Shown one piece after another: positions 37,168 through 45,755 of a DNA stretch of 64,000 nucleotides (within the stretch, counting starts at the first letter, position 1; each line of letters begins with the position of its first letter). The notes below the pieces were generated by a model. It had not been told where the DNA came from. It searched no databases and was given only the letters and a program-made list of their open reading frames with translations. The stretch is from contig NZ_LOKW01000012.1 in the NCBI RefSeq assembly GCF_002211305.1, positions 310,001 to 374,000 on the forward strand. Reading direction: 5' to 3'. The translations under genes and the position numbers were made by a program. The DNA comes from Rhizobium sp. R634. Lineage in GTDB: Bacteria; Pseudomonadota; Alphaproteobacteria; Rhizobiales; Rhizobiaceae.

Positions 37168-39102
37168 ATGGTACAATCGAATCCGGGTTCACGGCCGGAG
37201 CCGGCGCTAGATGTAATCACCATCGGCCGCTCCTCGGTCGATCTTTACGGTCAGCAGATCGGTTCGCGGCTGGAGGATATCGGCTCCTTCGCCAAATCCG
37301 TCGGCGGCTGCCCGGCCAATATCGCCATCGGCACGGCGCGGCTCGGCCTCAAATCCGGTCTCATCACCCGCGTCGGCGACGAGCAGATGGGGCGCTTCAT
37401 CCGCGAGCAGTCGGCGCGCGAAGGGGTGGCGACGGATGGCATCATCACCGACAAGGAGCGTCTGACGGCGCTGGTACTGCTGGCCGTCGAAGCCGAGGGT
37501 GTGTCGCCGATGATCTTCTATCGCTCCGACTGCGCCGACATGGCGCTCGACGAAGGCGATATCGACGAGAATTTCATTAAGTCGTCGCGCGCCGTCCTGG
37601 TGTCCGGCACGCATTTCTCCCGGCCGAACACCGAGGCCGCGCAACGCAAGGCGATCCGGATCGCCAAGGCGAACGGCCGCAAGGTGATCTTCGACATCGA
37701 TTACCGGCCGAACCTCTGGGGCCTTGCCGGCCATGCGGAAGGTTTCGAGCGCTACGTGAAATCCGACCGGGTCTCCTCGAAGATGAAGGAGACGCTGCCG
37801 GATTGCGATCTCATCGTCGGCACCGAAGAGGAAATCCTGATCGCATCAGGCGCCGACGACGTGCTCGGCGCGCTGAAGGAGATTCGCCGCCTGTCGCCGG
37901 CGACGATCGTGCTCAAGCGCGGCGCCATGGGCTGCATCGTCTATGACGGCCCGATCGCCGACGACCTCGAGGCCGGCATCGTCGGCGAGGGTTTCCCGAT
38001 CGAAGTCTTCAACGTGCTCGGCGCCGGCGATGCCTTCATGTCCGGTTTCCTGCGCGGCTTCCTGCGGGACGAGCCGCTGAAGACCTGCGCCACCTGGGCC
38101 AATGCCTGCGGCGCCTTCGCCGTTTCCCGTCTGCTCTGCTCGCCGGAATATCCGACCTGGGCGGAACTCGATTTCTTCATGAAGACCGGCAGCCAGCATC
38201 GGGCGCTGCGCAAGGACGAGGCGATCAACCATATCCACTGGGCATCGACCCGGCGCGGCGAAATTCCGCTGCTGATGGCGCTGGCGATCGACCATCGCTC
38301 GCAGCTCGTCAGCGTCGCCGACGAGCTCGGCGTCGGCCATGACAAGATCGTCGCCTTCAAGCGGCTGGCGGTCTCGGCGGCAGCGCGGGTTTCGGACGGC
38401 CGCGACGGTTACGGCATGCTGATCGACGAACGTTTCGGCCGCGACGCTTTCTTCGATGCGGCGACGAAAAACTTCTCTTGGATCGGCCGGCCGGTGGAAC
38501 TGCCGGGCTCGAAGCCGCTGCGCTTCGAATTCAGCCAGGATATCGGCTCCCAACTGGTGGAATGGCCACTCGGCCATTGCATCAAGTGCCTGTGCTTCTA
38601 TCATCCCGATGATCCGGCCGAATTGAAGAGCGAGCAGCAGGAGAAACTGCGCACGCTGTTCGAGGCGGCCCGCAAGGTCGGGCGAGAGCTGCTGGTGGAG
38701 ATCATCGCCGGCAAGAACGGGCCGCTTACCGACGATACGATCGCGACCGCGCTGGAAGAGCTCTATGCGCTCGGCATCAAGCCGGACTGGTGGAAGCTGG
38801 AGCCGCAGGCATCGAGCGAAGCCTGGAAGAAGATCGATGCGGTGATCGCCAAAAATGATCCCCTGTGCCGTGGCATCGTCCTGCTCGGGCTCGAGGCGCC
38901 CGCCGACGAGCTTATCTCCTGCTTCGAAGCGACGCTGGCCGCCCCTTCCGTGAAGGGATTTGCCGTTGGCCGGACGATCTTTGCCGATGCAGCGCGCGCC
39001 TGGCTTTCGGGCAGCATGAACGATGAGGAAGCGATCGCCGACATGGCCGGCCGCTTCCGGCAGCTGACAGAGGCGTGGCTGAAGACGCGCGGGCAGCATT
39101 AA
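37168..39102 (+). CDS. iolC: 5-dehydro-2-deoxygluconokinase fused to DUF2090 domain
   Basis: The 644-residue protein has a PfkB-type kinase half (residues ~10-335): GGCPANIAIGTARLG near the start and NVLGAGDAFMSGFLRGF with the catalytic Asp (~293). It phosphorylates 5-dehydro-2-deoxy-D-gluconate in myo-inositol breakdown. The C-terminal half (~345-644) is a DUF2090, aldolase-like barrel (LLMALAIDHRSQLVSVA; LVEIIAGKNGPL). In Bacillus the aldolase step is a separate enzyme, IolJ; the fused barrel may do that step, which is inference. CGGGAGG precedes the ATG. It opens the iolCDEB operon. Confidence 0.94.
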   Translation: MVQSNPGSRPEPALDVITIGRSSVDLYGQQIGSRLEDIGSFAKSVGGCPANIAIGTARLGLKSGLITRVGDEQMGRFIREQSAREGVATDGIITDKERLTALVLLAVEAEGVSPMIFYRSDCADMALDEGDIDENFIKSSRAVLVSGTHFSRPNTEAAQRKAIRIAKANGRKVIFDIDYRPNLWGLAGHAEGFERYVKSDRVSSKMKETLPDCDLIVGTEEEILIASGADDVLGALKEIRRLSPATIVLKRGAMGCIVYDGPIADDLEAGIVGEGFPIEVFNVLGAGDAFMSGFLRGFLRDEPLKTCATWANACGAFAVSRLLCSPEYPTWAELDFFMKTGSQHRALRKDEAINHIHWASTRRGEIPLLMALAIDHRSQLVSVADELGVGHDKIVAFKRLAVSAAARVSDGRDGYGMLIDERFGRDAFFDAATKNFSWIGRPVELPGSKPLRFEFSQDIGSQLVEWPLGHCIKCLCFYHPDDPAELKSEQQEKLRTLFEAARKVGRELLVEIIAGKNGPLTDDTIATALEELYALGIKPDWWKLEPQASSEAWKKIDAVIAKNDPLCRGIVLLGLEAPADELISCFEATLAAPSVKGFAVGRTIFADAARAWLSGSMNDEEAIADMAGRFRQLTEAWLKTRGQH

Positions 39103-39110
39103 GAACAAGA

Positions 39111-39265
39111 CCCCTCCCCAACCCCTCCCCACAAGGGGGAGGGACTTAACTTGAGGCATTACCTCACCCCGTTAGCAAGCGTCCTGCGGATGAAACCTCG
39201 CGGTGTGAATGGAAAGAGCCGAACGGGTTAGCCCCTCCCCCTTGTGGGGAGGGGTTGGGGAGGGG
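39111..39265. repeat. 155-bp element with 33-bp terminal inverted repeats, copy 1
   Basis: The element begins CCCCTCCCCAACCCCTCCCC (39111-39143 arm) and ends with the exact reverse complement (39233-39265). It starts eight bases after the iolC stop and lies in the iolC-iolD gap. A second 155-bp copy is in the iolE-iolB gap. Outer arms and 15 adjacent bases are shared; the centre differs. No coding capacity. Confidence 0.9.
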
Positions 39266-39301
39266 AAAACAGACAGAGAGCTAAAGGTTCGGGAGGCCCC
39301 G

Positions 39302-41152
39302 ATGGGCAAGACGATACGGTTGACGATGGCGCAGGCCGTCGCGCATTTCCTCAAGAAGCAGATGACGATCATTAACGGCAGGAAGGTGCCGATCTTCGGC
39401 GGCGTCTGGGCGATCTTCGGCCACGGCAACGTCGCCGGCATCGGCGAGGCGCTTTATCAGGTACGTGGCGAACTGACGACCTATCGCGCCCACAACGAAC
39501 AGGGCATGGCGCATGCCGCGATCGCTTATGCCAAGGCGAATTTTCGCACGCGTTTCATGGCCTGCACCACCTCGATCGGTCCCGGCGCGCTGAACATGGT
39601 GACGGCCGCCGGCGTCGCGCATGTCAACCGCATCCCTGTTCTCTTCCTGCCGGGCGACGTCTTCGCCAACCGTGCGCCCGATCCGGTGCTGCAGCAGATC
39701 GAGGATTTCGGCGATGGCACGGTTTCGGCCAATGACGCCTTCCGCCCGGTTTCGCGCTATTTCGACCGCATCACCCGGCCTGAGCAAATCATTTCGGCGC
39801 TGAAGCGCGCCATGCAGGTGCTGACCGATCCGCTCGATTGCGGCCCGGTGACCTTGTCGCTCTGCCAGGACGTCCAGGCTGAGGCCTATGACTATCCGGA
39901 AAGCCTGTTCGAGGAAAAAGTCTGGGCGACCCGCCGGCCGCAGCCGGATGCGGATGAACTCGCCAATGCCATCGCGCTGATTAAGGCGTCGCAGAAACCG
40001 GTGATCGTTGCCGGCGGCGGCGTGCTGTATTCGCAGGCGACGAAGGAACTGACCGCTTTTGCGGAGGCCCACGCCATTCCCGTCGTCGTAACCCAGGCCG
40101 GCAAGTCGTCGATCGACGAGACCCATCCGCTGGCGCTCGGCTCGGTTGGCGTCACCGGCACGTCGGCAGCGAACGCGATCGCTGAAGAGACGGATCTCGT
40201 CATCGCCGTCGGCACGCGCTGCCAGGATTTCACCACCGGCTCCTGGGCGCTGTTCAAGAACGACAGCCTCAAGATGATCGGCCTCAACATCGCCGCTTAT
40301 GACGCGGTGAAGCATGACAGCCATCCTGTTGTGGCCGATGCCCGCGAAGGGCTGAAGGCGCTTACGGCAGGCCTTTCCGGCTGGAAGGCACCGGCAGCAC
40401 TGGCCGAGAAGGCCGCGGCCGAGAAGAAGGTCTGGATGGAAGCCGCCGCCAAGGCTACGGCGACGACCAATGCCGCACTGCCCTCCGATGCCCAGGTGAT
40501 CGGCGCGGTGGCGCGCACCATCGGTGGCGAGAATACGACGGTGCTTTGCGCCGCCGGCGGCCTTCCCGGCGAATTGCACAAGCTCTGGCCGGCGACGGCG
40601 CCGGGCAGCTATCACATGGAATATGGTTTTTCCTGCATGGGCTACGAGATCGCCGGCGGGCTCGGCGCCAAGATGGCGCATCCCGAACGCGAGGTCGTCG
40701 TCATGGTCGGCGACGGTTCCTACATGATGATGAATTCGGAGATCGCCACCTCGGTCATGCTCGGCCTCAAGCTCAACATCGTCGTGCTCGACAATCGCGG
40801 CTATGGCTGCATCAACCGATTGCAGATGGGAACCGGCGGTGCCAACTTCAACAATCTGCTCAAGGACTCCTATCACGAGGTGATGCCGGAAATCGATTTC
40901 CGTGCGCATGCAGAAAGCATGGGGGCCATCGCCGTCAAGGTCAGCTCGATCGCCGAGCTGGAGCAGGCGATCACCGATTCGAAGAAGAACGACCGCACCT
41001 CGGTCTTCCTCATCGACACCGATCCGCTGATCACAACGGAAGCCGGCGGCCACTGGTGGGATGTCGCGGTGCCGGAGGTCAGCCCGCGCGGTGAGGTCAA
41101 CGAAGCGCGCAAGGGTTACGTCGAAGCGCGCGCCGCCCAGCGTATCGGCTGA
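39302..41152 (+). CDS. iolD: 3D-(3,5/4)-trihydroxycyclohexane-1,2-dione hydrolase
   Basis: The 616-residue enzyme is thiamine-diphosphate dependent and opens the ring of trihydroxycyclohexanedione in inositol catabolism. The catalytic Glu region is YRAHNEQGMAHAAIAYAK (~65). The central domain has GGGVLYSQATKEL, and the ThDP motif VVMVGDGSYMMMNSEIA extends to VLDNRGYG. GGGAGG precedes the ATG; the open frame extends upstream into the repeat but without support. Third gene of the iol cluster. Confidence 0.95.
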   Translation: MGKTIRLTMAQAVAHFLKKQMTIINGRKVPIFGGVWAIFGHGNVAGIGEALYQVRGELTTYRAHNEQGMAHAAIAYAKANFRTRFMACTTSIGPGALNMVTAAGVAHVNRIPVLFLPGDVFANRAPDPVLQQIEDFGDGTVSANDAFRPVSRYFDRITRPEQIISALKRAMQVLTDPLDCGPVTLSLCQDVQAEAYDYPESLFEEKVWATRRPQPDADELANAIALIKASQKPVIVAGGGVLYSQATKELTAFAEAHAIPVVVTQAGKSSIDETHPLALGSVGVTGTSAANAIAEETDLVIAVGTRCQDFTTGSWALFKNDSLKMIGLNIAAYDAVKHDSHPVVADAREGLKALTAGLSGWKAPAALAEKAAAEKKVWMEAAAKATATTNAALPSDAQVIGAVARTIGGENTTVLCAAGGLPGELHKLWPATAPGSYHMEYGFSCMGYEIAGGLGAKMAHPEREVVVMVGDGSYMMMNSEIATSVMLGLKLNIVVLDNRGYGCINRLQMGTGGANFNNLLKDSYHEVMPEIDFRAHAESMGAIAVKVSSIAELEQAITDSKKNDRTSVFLIDTDPLITTEAGGHWWDVAVPEVSPRGEVNEARKGYVEARAAQRIG

Positions 41153-41172
41153 TTCGACTGTTGTCATTTTTT

Positions 41173-41196
41173 CGGAAGAGCGGTCCCGCTCTTCCG
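41173..41196 (+). other. intercistronic stem-loop between iolD and iolE
   Basis: CGGAAGAGCG (41173-41182) and CGCTCTTCCG (41187-41196) form a perfect 10-bp stem with a 4-base loop, 20 bases after iolD and 23 before iolE. There is no T-run right after it, so it is more likely an mRNA processing or stability element than a terminator. Confidence 0.6.
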
Positions 41197-41219
41197 CACT
41201 ACTTTTAAGGAGAATGTTG

Positions 41220-42137
41220 ATGAAGGCCAAACTCGGCATGTCGCCCATCGCCTGGTGGAACGACGATCTTCCCGAACTCAGCGACGACGTGTCCCTGGAG
41301 GAATGCCTGCGGCAATCGCGCGGCGCCGGCTTCACCGGCATGGAGCAAGGCCGCCGCTTCCCCAGCAACCCGGAAGAAATGCTGCCCATTCTGCGCGCCG
41401 CCGACGTGACGCTGTGCGGTGGCTGGTTCTCCGGCACGCTCGTCAATGAAGAGCTTGCGGCCAACAAGGACCGCATCGCACCGATGATCGAGCTGTTCAA
41501 GGCGGTCAACGCGCCCTGCATCGTCTACGGCGAAGTCGGCCGCTCCATCCAGGGCGACCGCTCCAAGCCGCTTGCCACCAAGCCGCGCCTTTCCGACGAC
41601 GAGATGAAGGCCTATGCACGCCGCGTCACGGAATTCGGCGAATGGTGCGCCGAACAGGGCATGCCGCTCTCCTATCATCACCACATGGCGGCCGTCGTCG
41701 AAACTGAGCCGGAACTCGATGCTTTCATGCGTAATTCGGGCGAAGGCATTCCGCTGCTGCTCGATGCCGGGCACCTGGCCTTTGCCGGCGGCGACGTCTT
41801 GCGCGCCATCGACAATCACCACGCCCGCATCAACCACGTTCACGTCAAGGACATCCGCAAGTCCGTAGTCGACGGTCTCGACCGCAGCCGCCAGTCCTTC
41901 CTGGATGCGGTGGCGCTTGGCGCCTTCACGGTGCCGGGCGACGGCTCGCTCGATTTCGGCGCCATCGTCCAGCGCTTCGCCGACCACGGCTATGAGGGCT
42001 GGTTCGTCGTCGAAGCCGAACAGGATCCGCGCAAGGCGCCGCCGCAGAAAATGGCCGAGATCGGCCATGCCGAACTGATGCGCGTGATGACGGCAGCGGG
42101 TTATACGGTGGAAACCGAAGGTTTCCCGAAGGGATAA
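41220..42137 (+). CDS. iolE: myo-inosose-2 dehydratase
   Basis: The 305-residue TIM-barrel enzyme dehydrates 2-keto-myo-inositol. GMSPIAWWNDDLPE at the start, LSYHHHMAAVVETEPELDAF (~140), LLLDAGHLAFAGGD (~178) and INHVHVKDIR (~200) give the metal-binding residues of the family. AAGGAG is seven bases before ATG 41220; an ATG six bases earlier is too close to it. Fourth gene of the cluster. Confidence 0.95.
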   Translation: MKAKLGMSPIAWWNDDLPELSDDVSLEECLRQSRGAGFTGMEQGRRFPSNPEEMLPILRAADVTLCGGWFSGTLVNEELAANKDRIAPMIELFKAVNAPCIVYGEVGRSIQGDRSKPLATKPRLSDDEMKAYARRVTEFGEWCAEQGMPLSYHHHMAAVVETEPELDAFMRNSGEGIPLLLDAGHLAFAGGDVLRAIDNHHARINHVHVKDIRKSVVDGLDRSRQSFLDAVALGAFTVPGDGSLDFGAIVQRFADHGYEGWFVVEAEQDPRKAPPQKMAEIGHAELMRVMTAAGYTVETEGFPKG

Positions 42138-42148
42138 CGAAAATAAAA

Positions 42149-42303
42149 CCCCTCCCCAACCCCTCCCCACAAGGGGGAGGGACTTAACTTGAGGCACCGC
42201 CTGCTCCAGACAACGCCACCTTGCACAAGGAACGTCGCAACATGAGCGAGACAGCGCCACGGATTAAGCCCCTCCCCCTTGTGGGGAGGGGGTTGGGGCG
42301 GGG
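42149..42303. repeat. 155-bp element with terminal inverted repeats, copy 2
   Basis: The left arm (42149-42181) is identical to copy 1; the right arm (42270-42303) has one inserted G and one substitution. It starts 11 bases after the iolE stop and ends 28 bases before iolB. Its centre differs from copy 1 beyond the first 15 bases after the arm. Confidence 0.9.
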
Positions 42304-42331
42304 ATTTTGTAACGTACGAGGAGAAACACCA

Positions 42332-43129
42332 ATGGCAAACCTCAAAGTGAAACCGTCCGGCACGCATGGCCGCGTCACGCATGTCACCCCTGAGAATGCC
42401 GGCTGGACCTATGTCGGCTTCGATCTGCATCGGCTGAAGCCGGGCGAAACGGTTTCGGGGGAGACCGGCGATCGGGAAGTCTGCCTCGTCTGGGTCACGG
42501 GCAAGGGCAAGGCATCCGCCGGCACCAAGGATTTCGGCACGCTCGGCGGCCGCATGAGCCCCTTCGACGGCGCTCCGCACGCGCTCTATATCCCGCTGGA
42601 ATCGACGTGGTCGGTGACGGCCGAGACCGATCTGGAGCTGGCAGTCTGCTCGGCGCCCGGCGGCGGCACCTATGAGGCCAAGGCGATTCCGCCCGGCACG
42701 CATCCGCAGGTGACGCGCGGCAAGGGCACGAATGTCCGCTACGTCAACAATATCATGCCTGAGGACGACAGCTCGGCGCACTCGCTGCTCGTCGTCGAGG
42801 TGATCACGCCCGGCGGTCACACCTCCTCCTATCCGCCGCACAAGCACGACCGGGACGACCTGCCGAACGAGAGCTTCCTGGAAGAGACCTATTACCATCG
42901 CCTCAACCCGCCGCAGGGCTTCGGTTTCCAGCGCGTCTATACCGACGATCGCTCGCTCGATGAAGCCATGGCGATCGAAGACGGCGACGTGACGCTGGTG
43001 CCGAAGGGCTATCATCCTTGCGCGGCAACGCACGGCTACGACCTTTATTATCTCAATGTCATGGCCGGGCCGAAGCGGATCTGGAAGTTCCACAATGCCG
43101 CCGAGCACGAATGGCTGCTGAAGGCGTGA
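42332..43129 (+). CDS. iolB: 5-deoxy-glucuronate isomerase
   Basis: The 265-residue cupin-type isomerase converts 5-deoxy-glucuronate to 5-dehydro-2-deoxygluconate, the substrate of IolC. The metal site is in SSYPPHKHDRDDLPNESFLE (~170-190), with LEETYYHRLNPPQGFGFQRV and GYHPCAATHGYDLYYLNVMAG following. GAGGAG precedes the ATG. Last gene of iolCDEB. Confidence 0.95.
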   Translation: MANLKVKPSGTHGRVTHVTPENAGWTYVGFDLHRLKPGETVSGETGDREVCLVWVTGKGKASAGTKDFGTLGGRMSPFDGAPHALYIPLESTWSVTAETDLELAVCSAPGGGTYEAKAIPPGTHPQVTRGKGTNVRYVNNIMPEDDSSAHSLLVVEVITPGGHTSSYPPHKHDRDDLPNESFLEETYYHRLNPPQGFGFQRVYTDDRSLDEAMAIEDGDVTLVPKGYHPCAATHGYDLYYLNVMAGPKRIWKFHNAAEHEWLLKA

Positions 43130-43300
43130 AGGCCGCGTCGAATCGCTAAATAATCTGACAGCGCAGAGCCGCCGCTGATGGTTCATTGCCTCCATTCAAA
43201 CCAGGATGGAGGCTTACCATTGACAGCTCGATTCCTGATACCGGCCCGCACGAGCCGAAGCCGCGACATTAGCAGTGGCGGCCGTCAAAGAATAGGCGCC

Positions 43301-43368
43301 AAAGCCGCCGGTGAACTGCTCTCGAAGATCGACGCGCGACTTCGAAGTCGTTCACCGGCGGCTTTTTT
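43301..43368 (+). terminator. long perfect stem-loop with T-run, 3' of iolB
   Basis: A 16-bp perfect stem (43301-43316 with 43350-43365, arms AAAGCCGCCGGTGAAC and its complement) closes a 33-base loop that itself contains TCGAAG/CTTCGA arms, and is followed by six T. It is 171 bases after iolB. Upstream, CCTCCAT/ATGGAGG (43190-43213) forms a second hairpin. It is either the iol operon terminator or the 3' end of a small RNA; the gap 43130-43407 holds no protein gene I can support. Confidence 0.7.
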
Positions 43369-43407
43369 GCCCGCAGCGGCGGAAAGCATCAAAGAGACAC
43401 GAGCAGT

Positions 43408-43848
43408 CTAGAGATCAAGCACCAGGTGCGGCAGTCCGTTCGAGGTTTTCCTCGGCGAGACGCCATCGGCATCGATCTGCGCGGACACACGCTGACGGAA
43501 GGCAGAAAAGCTCTCGAAGGTGACGACATCCACGGGCTCGTCGAAATGGATAGTGATCTTGTGGAGATCGCCGCCCGGTAAGGCCGAAAGCGCCAAAATC
43601 TCACCGGTGAAGGGCTGATTGAGATAGCGCCCGCGAATATGCGCACCGACGAAGAGCTGCGTCTTCGGACTGGCATTGGGCTTTGCGGCAAGCGCTGCCA
43701 GCGTATTCCAGTCACGCGCGCCGTGCTGGCGGGCAATCAGTTCCAGAGCCGCAGTATGAGTCAGCGCGGTGCCGCGATCGTTCATCGCCTGGCGCAGGCG
43801 CTTGGCCTGGGTTTTCAGTTCTTCAATGTCAGGATAGGTGGTCGTCAT
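43408..43848 (-). CDS. glyoxalase-superfamily-related small protein
   Basis: The 146-residue protein starts with a helical module (IEELKTQAKRLRQAMNDRGT; THTAALELIARQHGARDWNT) that I recall from the family annotated as glyoxalase superfamily / Glyoxalase_8. The second half (FVGAHIRGRYLNQPFTGEIL; KITIHFDEPVDVVTFESFSA) is beta-rich. Function is unknown. In-frame ATGs at 43869 and 43953 are alternatives; 43848 is chosen because family-like sequence begins there. Upstream 43849-44200 (352 bases) shows no firmly supported gene. Confidence 0.65.
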   Translation of the reverse strand: MTTTYPDIEELKTQAKRLRQAMNDRGTALTHTAALELIARQHGARDWNTLAALAAKPNASPKTQLFVGAHIRGRYLNQPFTGEILALSALPGGDLHKITIHFDEPVDVVTFESFSAFRQRVSAQIDADGVSPRKTSNGLPHLVLDL

Positions 43849-44200
43849 GGAGTGAGCCTTTGGAGGCATGCTCTTCGACTGTGGATGGGTGCTCGCATTG
43901 CCGCCAGTCAGCATGCACAAGGGCCGTGACCATGATCGCGAGGGCTTCACCATGGATTTTCATCCGCGAGCGGCCGGCGCCTCCAACCGGCCTTTCTATG
44001 CGCGAAGGCCGCCAGCATGTCAAGAATGACGCATGCGCGCGCATGGAATGAGCAAATTTGGGGCAAATCTGGCCAAAATCGGTGCGTTTTTTCCGCAATC
44101 TGCTGAAAAGTCTGCAATCTTAGTGATATTATTCACCAGCCGTCAGTATTCTCCTGCTAATTTTATCAGACGACAAGCGGAGGCTAAAAGGGCCTTTCAG

Positions 44201-44533
44201 ATGCACCTCGACACAGAACATCCCAAGCCGGAACGCGCTTACCGGGAATTCAATCTCGACAGGCCCGGCAACATCATCTTCGTCGGCCATCACCTCAGCA
44301 CCGGAACGCAGGTCCGCTGCCTGATCCGCACGATCACACTCGCCGGCGCGCTGCTCGAAGTGAGCCCAAACCTGGAGATGCCGAGCCATTTCTTCCTCGA
44401 AATCCTCGGCATCCACGACGAGATCGGCGCGACCGTGGTCAAGCGCGAAGGCGAATTCGTGACGGTCAGCTTCAACATGCTGCTCAATCCGGAATTCCTG
44501 CACCACGTATTGCGGCTGAGCTTCGAAACCTGA
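44201..44533 (+). CDS. PilZ-like protein with degenerate c-di-GMP motif
   Basis: The 110-residue protein has the size and beta-strand pattern of single PilZ domains and parallels the PilZ gene at 47001. Where active PilZ domains have (D/N)xSxxG, it reads TITLAG in CLIRTITLAGALLEVS, and no RxxxR is evident, so c-di-GMP binding is unlikely. The start is uncertain: the frame is open from 44033 and the nearest GGAGG is about 20 bases before this ATG. Its 3' end overlaps a minus-strand small ORF. Confidence 0.6.
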   Translation: MHLDTEHPKPERAYREFNLDRPGNIIFVGHHLSTGTQVRCLIRTITLAGALLEVSPNLEMPSHFFLEILGIHDEIGATVVKREGEFVTVSFNMLLNPEFLHHVLRLSFET

Positions 44534-44735
44534 AGCTCTTTTCGATCCGCGGTTCATCGCGGCACGGCGCCTTCGTTTCGGCGTACGGCCTTGCGGCCAG
44601 GCGCGCGAGAAGGGGGACGAGCCAGAGAAATTCCCGCCATTCCGGCGCCTCAAGCGGATCGGCGAAGGGATCGCGCCGCACCCGGCGATTATGGATCTGC
44701 AATTCATTGGAAAGAACAACCCAGTTGAGAAGCAT
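44484..44735 (-). CDS. 83-residue hypothetical protein
   Basis: The frame starts MLLNWVVLSNELQIHNRRVR and contains PEWREFLWLVPLLARLAARP and a charged C-terminus. GGAGG lies eight bases before this ATG (a second ATG five codons earlier overlaps that site). Third positions are G/C-rich, as in genuine genes here. It overlaps the PilZ-like gene by 50 bases tail to tail. No family is recognised; the ribosome site and codon bias are the only support. Confidence 0.45.
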   Translation of the reverse strand: MLLNWVVLSNELQIHNRRVRRDPFADPLEAPEWREFLWLVPLLARLAARPYAETKAPCRDEPRIEKSFRFRSSAAIRGAGIPD

Positions 44736-44826
44736 TGCTTCGTCCTCCATCTATTTGCTGGAGCACTTGAGCTAAGGCTTCGCACCCTTGCGATGTAGAG
44801 GCGCTGGGGAAAGGGGGTTTTCATCC

Positions 44827-45693
44827 ATGAAAGACGCAAGCTGGGACGATCTCCAACTCTTCTTCCATGTTGCGACCAGCGGCGGGCTTTCGGCCGCCGC
44901 GGCGCGCACCGGTCTCAGCGCACCGACGATCGGCCGGCGCATGCTGGCGCTCGAACGGGTGACGGGCCGCTCGCTGTTCACCCGCGGCCCTACCGGCTAT
45001 CTGCTGGCGAAGGACGGACAGGAGCTGCTCGATCGCGTCCGGCTGATGCAGGATGCGGCACGCGCCATCTCCGACTGGCGCGGCGAGGTATTGACGCTAC
45101 CGATCGTATCGACGGTCGTGGACAGCTGGACCTCGCGCTTCATCGCCGACCATCTGGCCAGCGTCTGGACGCCGAAGGACAATTTCCGCATGTGTTACAA
45201 GACCTGTGACGCGGGCGCGGATTTCACCTATCGCGAAGCGCATATCGCCATCCGCCACGGCCGGCCGGAGAGTGGCAACGTCGCGATCCGCCGTTCGGTC
45301 AGGGTGGCGCATGCGGTTTATCAGGCGGCCGCTTATGACGAGGCCAACTGCAACTGGATCTCGCTCGGCACCGATATCGCCATTACGCCGGCGGACAAGT
45401 GGACTTTCGAACAGCCGGATTATTGGATCACCAGCTGGACGAACACGCCGCATATGCTCTTTTACCTCATCCGCGGAGGCGCCGGCCGCGGCGTCCTTCC
45501 CTGCTTCATCGGCGATCAGGAGCGCAAGCTGGTGCGCGCCGGACCTGTCATCGACGACCTGACCTATGAGATGTGGATCGTCGCGCACGACGACGAGCGG
45601 CAACGGCCGGAGGTCAGAACCGTCATCGACCGCCTGGCGACGCTGTTTGCCGATCACGAAGACCTGTTTGCCGGAAAGACGCCGTCGGCGTGA
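44827..45693 (+). CDS. LysR-family transcription regulator
   Basis: The 288-residue protein has an N-terminal LysR winged helix (DLQLFFHVATSGGLSAAAAR; TGLSAPTIGRRMLALERVTG) and a substrate-binding domain that is shorter than usual and rich in Trp (PDYWITSWTNTPHMLFYLI). It lacks an obvious divergent target gene: the neighbour on the left is a small ORF. Effector unknown. An ATG at 44788 is in frame; 44827 is chosen because the DNA-binding domain starts there. Confidence 0.85.
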   Translation: MKDASWDDLQLFFHVATSGGLSAAAARTGLSAPTIGRRMLALERVTGRSLFTRGPTGYLLAKDGQELLDRVRLMQDAARAISDWRGEVLTLPIVSTVVDSWTSRFIADHLASVWTPKDNFRMCYKTCDAGADFTYREAHIAIRHGRPESGNVAIRRSVRVAHAVYQAAAYDEANCNWISLGTDIAITPADKWTFEQPDYWITSWTNTPHMLFYLIRGGAGRGVLPCFIGDQERKLVRAGPVIDDLTYEMWIVAHDDERQRPEVRTVIDRLATLFADHEDLFAGKTPSA

Positions 45694-45708
45694 CATGGGA
45701 ACATGAAA

Positions 45709-45732
45709 AACGCGGGCCGTTCAGCCCGCGTT
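45709..45732 (-). terminator. intrinsic terminator between lysR-type and host-attachment genes
   Basis: Arms AACGCGGGC and GCCCGCGTT enclose six bases. Read on the minus strand, TTTTT follows the stem, so it ends the gene at 45756-46202; it may also stop the regulator transcript. Confidence 0.85.
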
Positions 45733-45755
45733 CCTGAATCACCTTAACGACCGCC

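Noticed and set aside
41173..41196. iolD-iolE hairpin as an intrinsic terminator
   Set aside because: The T-run is before, not after, the stem on the coding strand, and iolE must be expressed.
39281..41521. 746-codon open frame antisense to iolD
   Set aside because: Opposite strand encodes a complete ThDP enzyme; the antisense product has no recognisable domain.
39111..42303. Protein-coding reading of the 155-bp elements (frames giving PLVGRGWGG-like peptides)
   Set aside because: These peptides are translations of the repeat arms, a known source of false gene extensions in rhizobia.
43829..43963. 44-codon minus-strand frame upstream of the glyoxalase-related gene
   Set aside because: Plausible codons but weak ribosome site and overlap with the next start; cannot be separated from chance.
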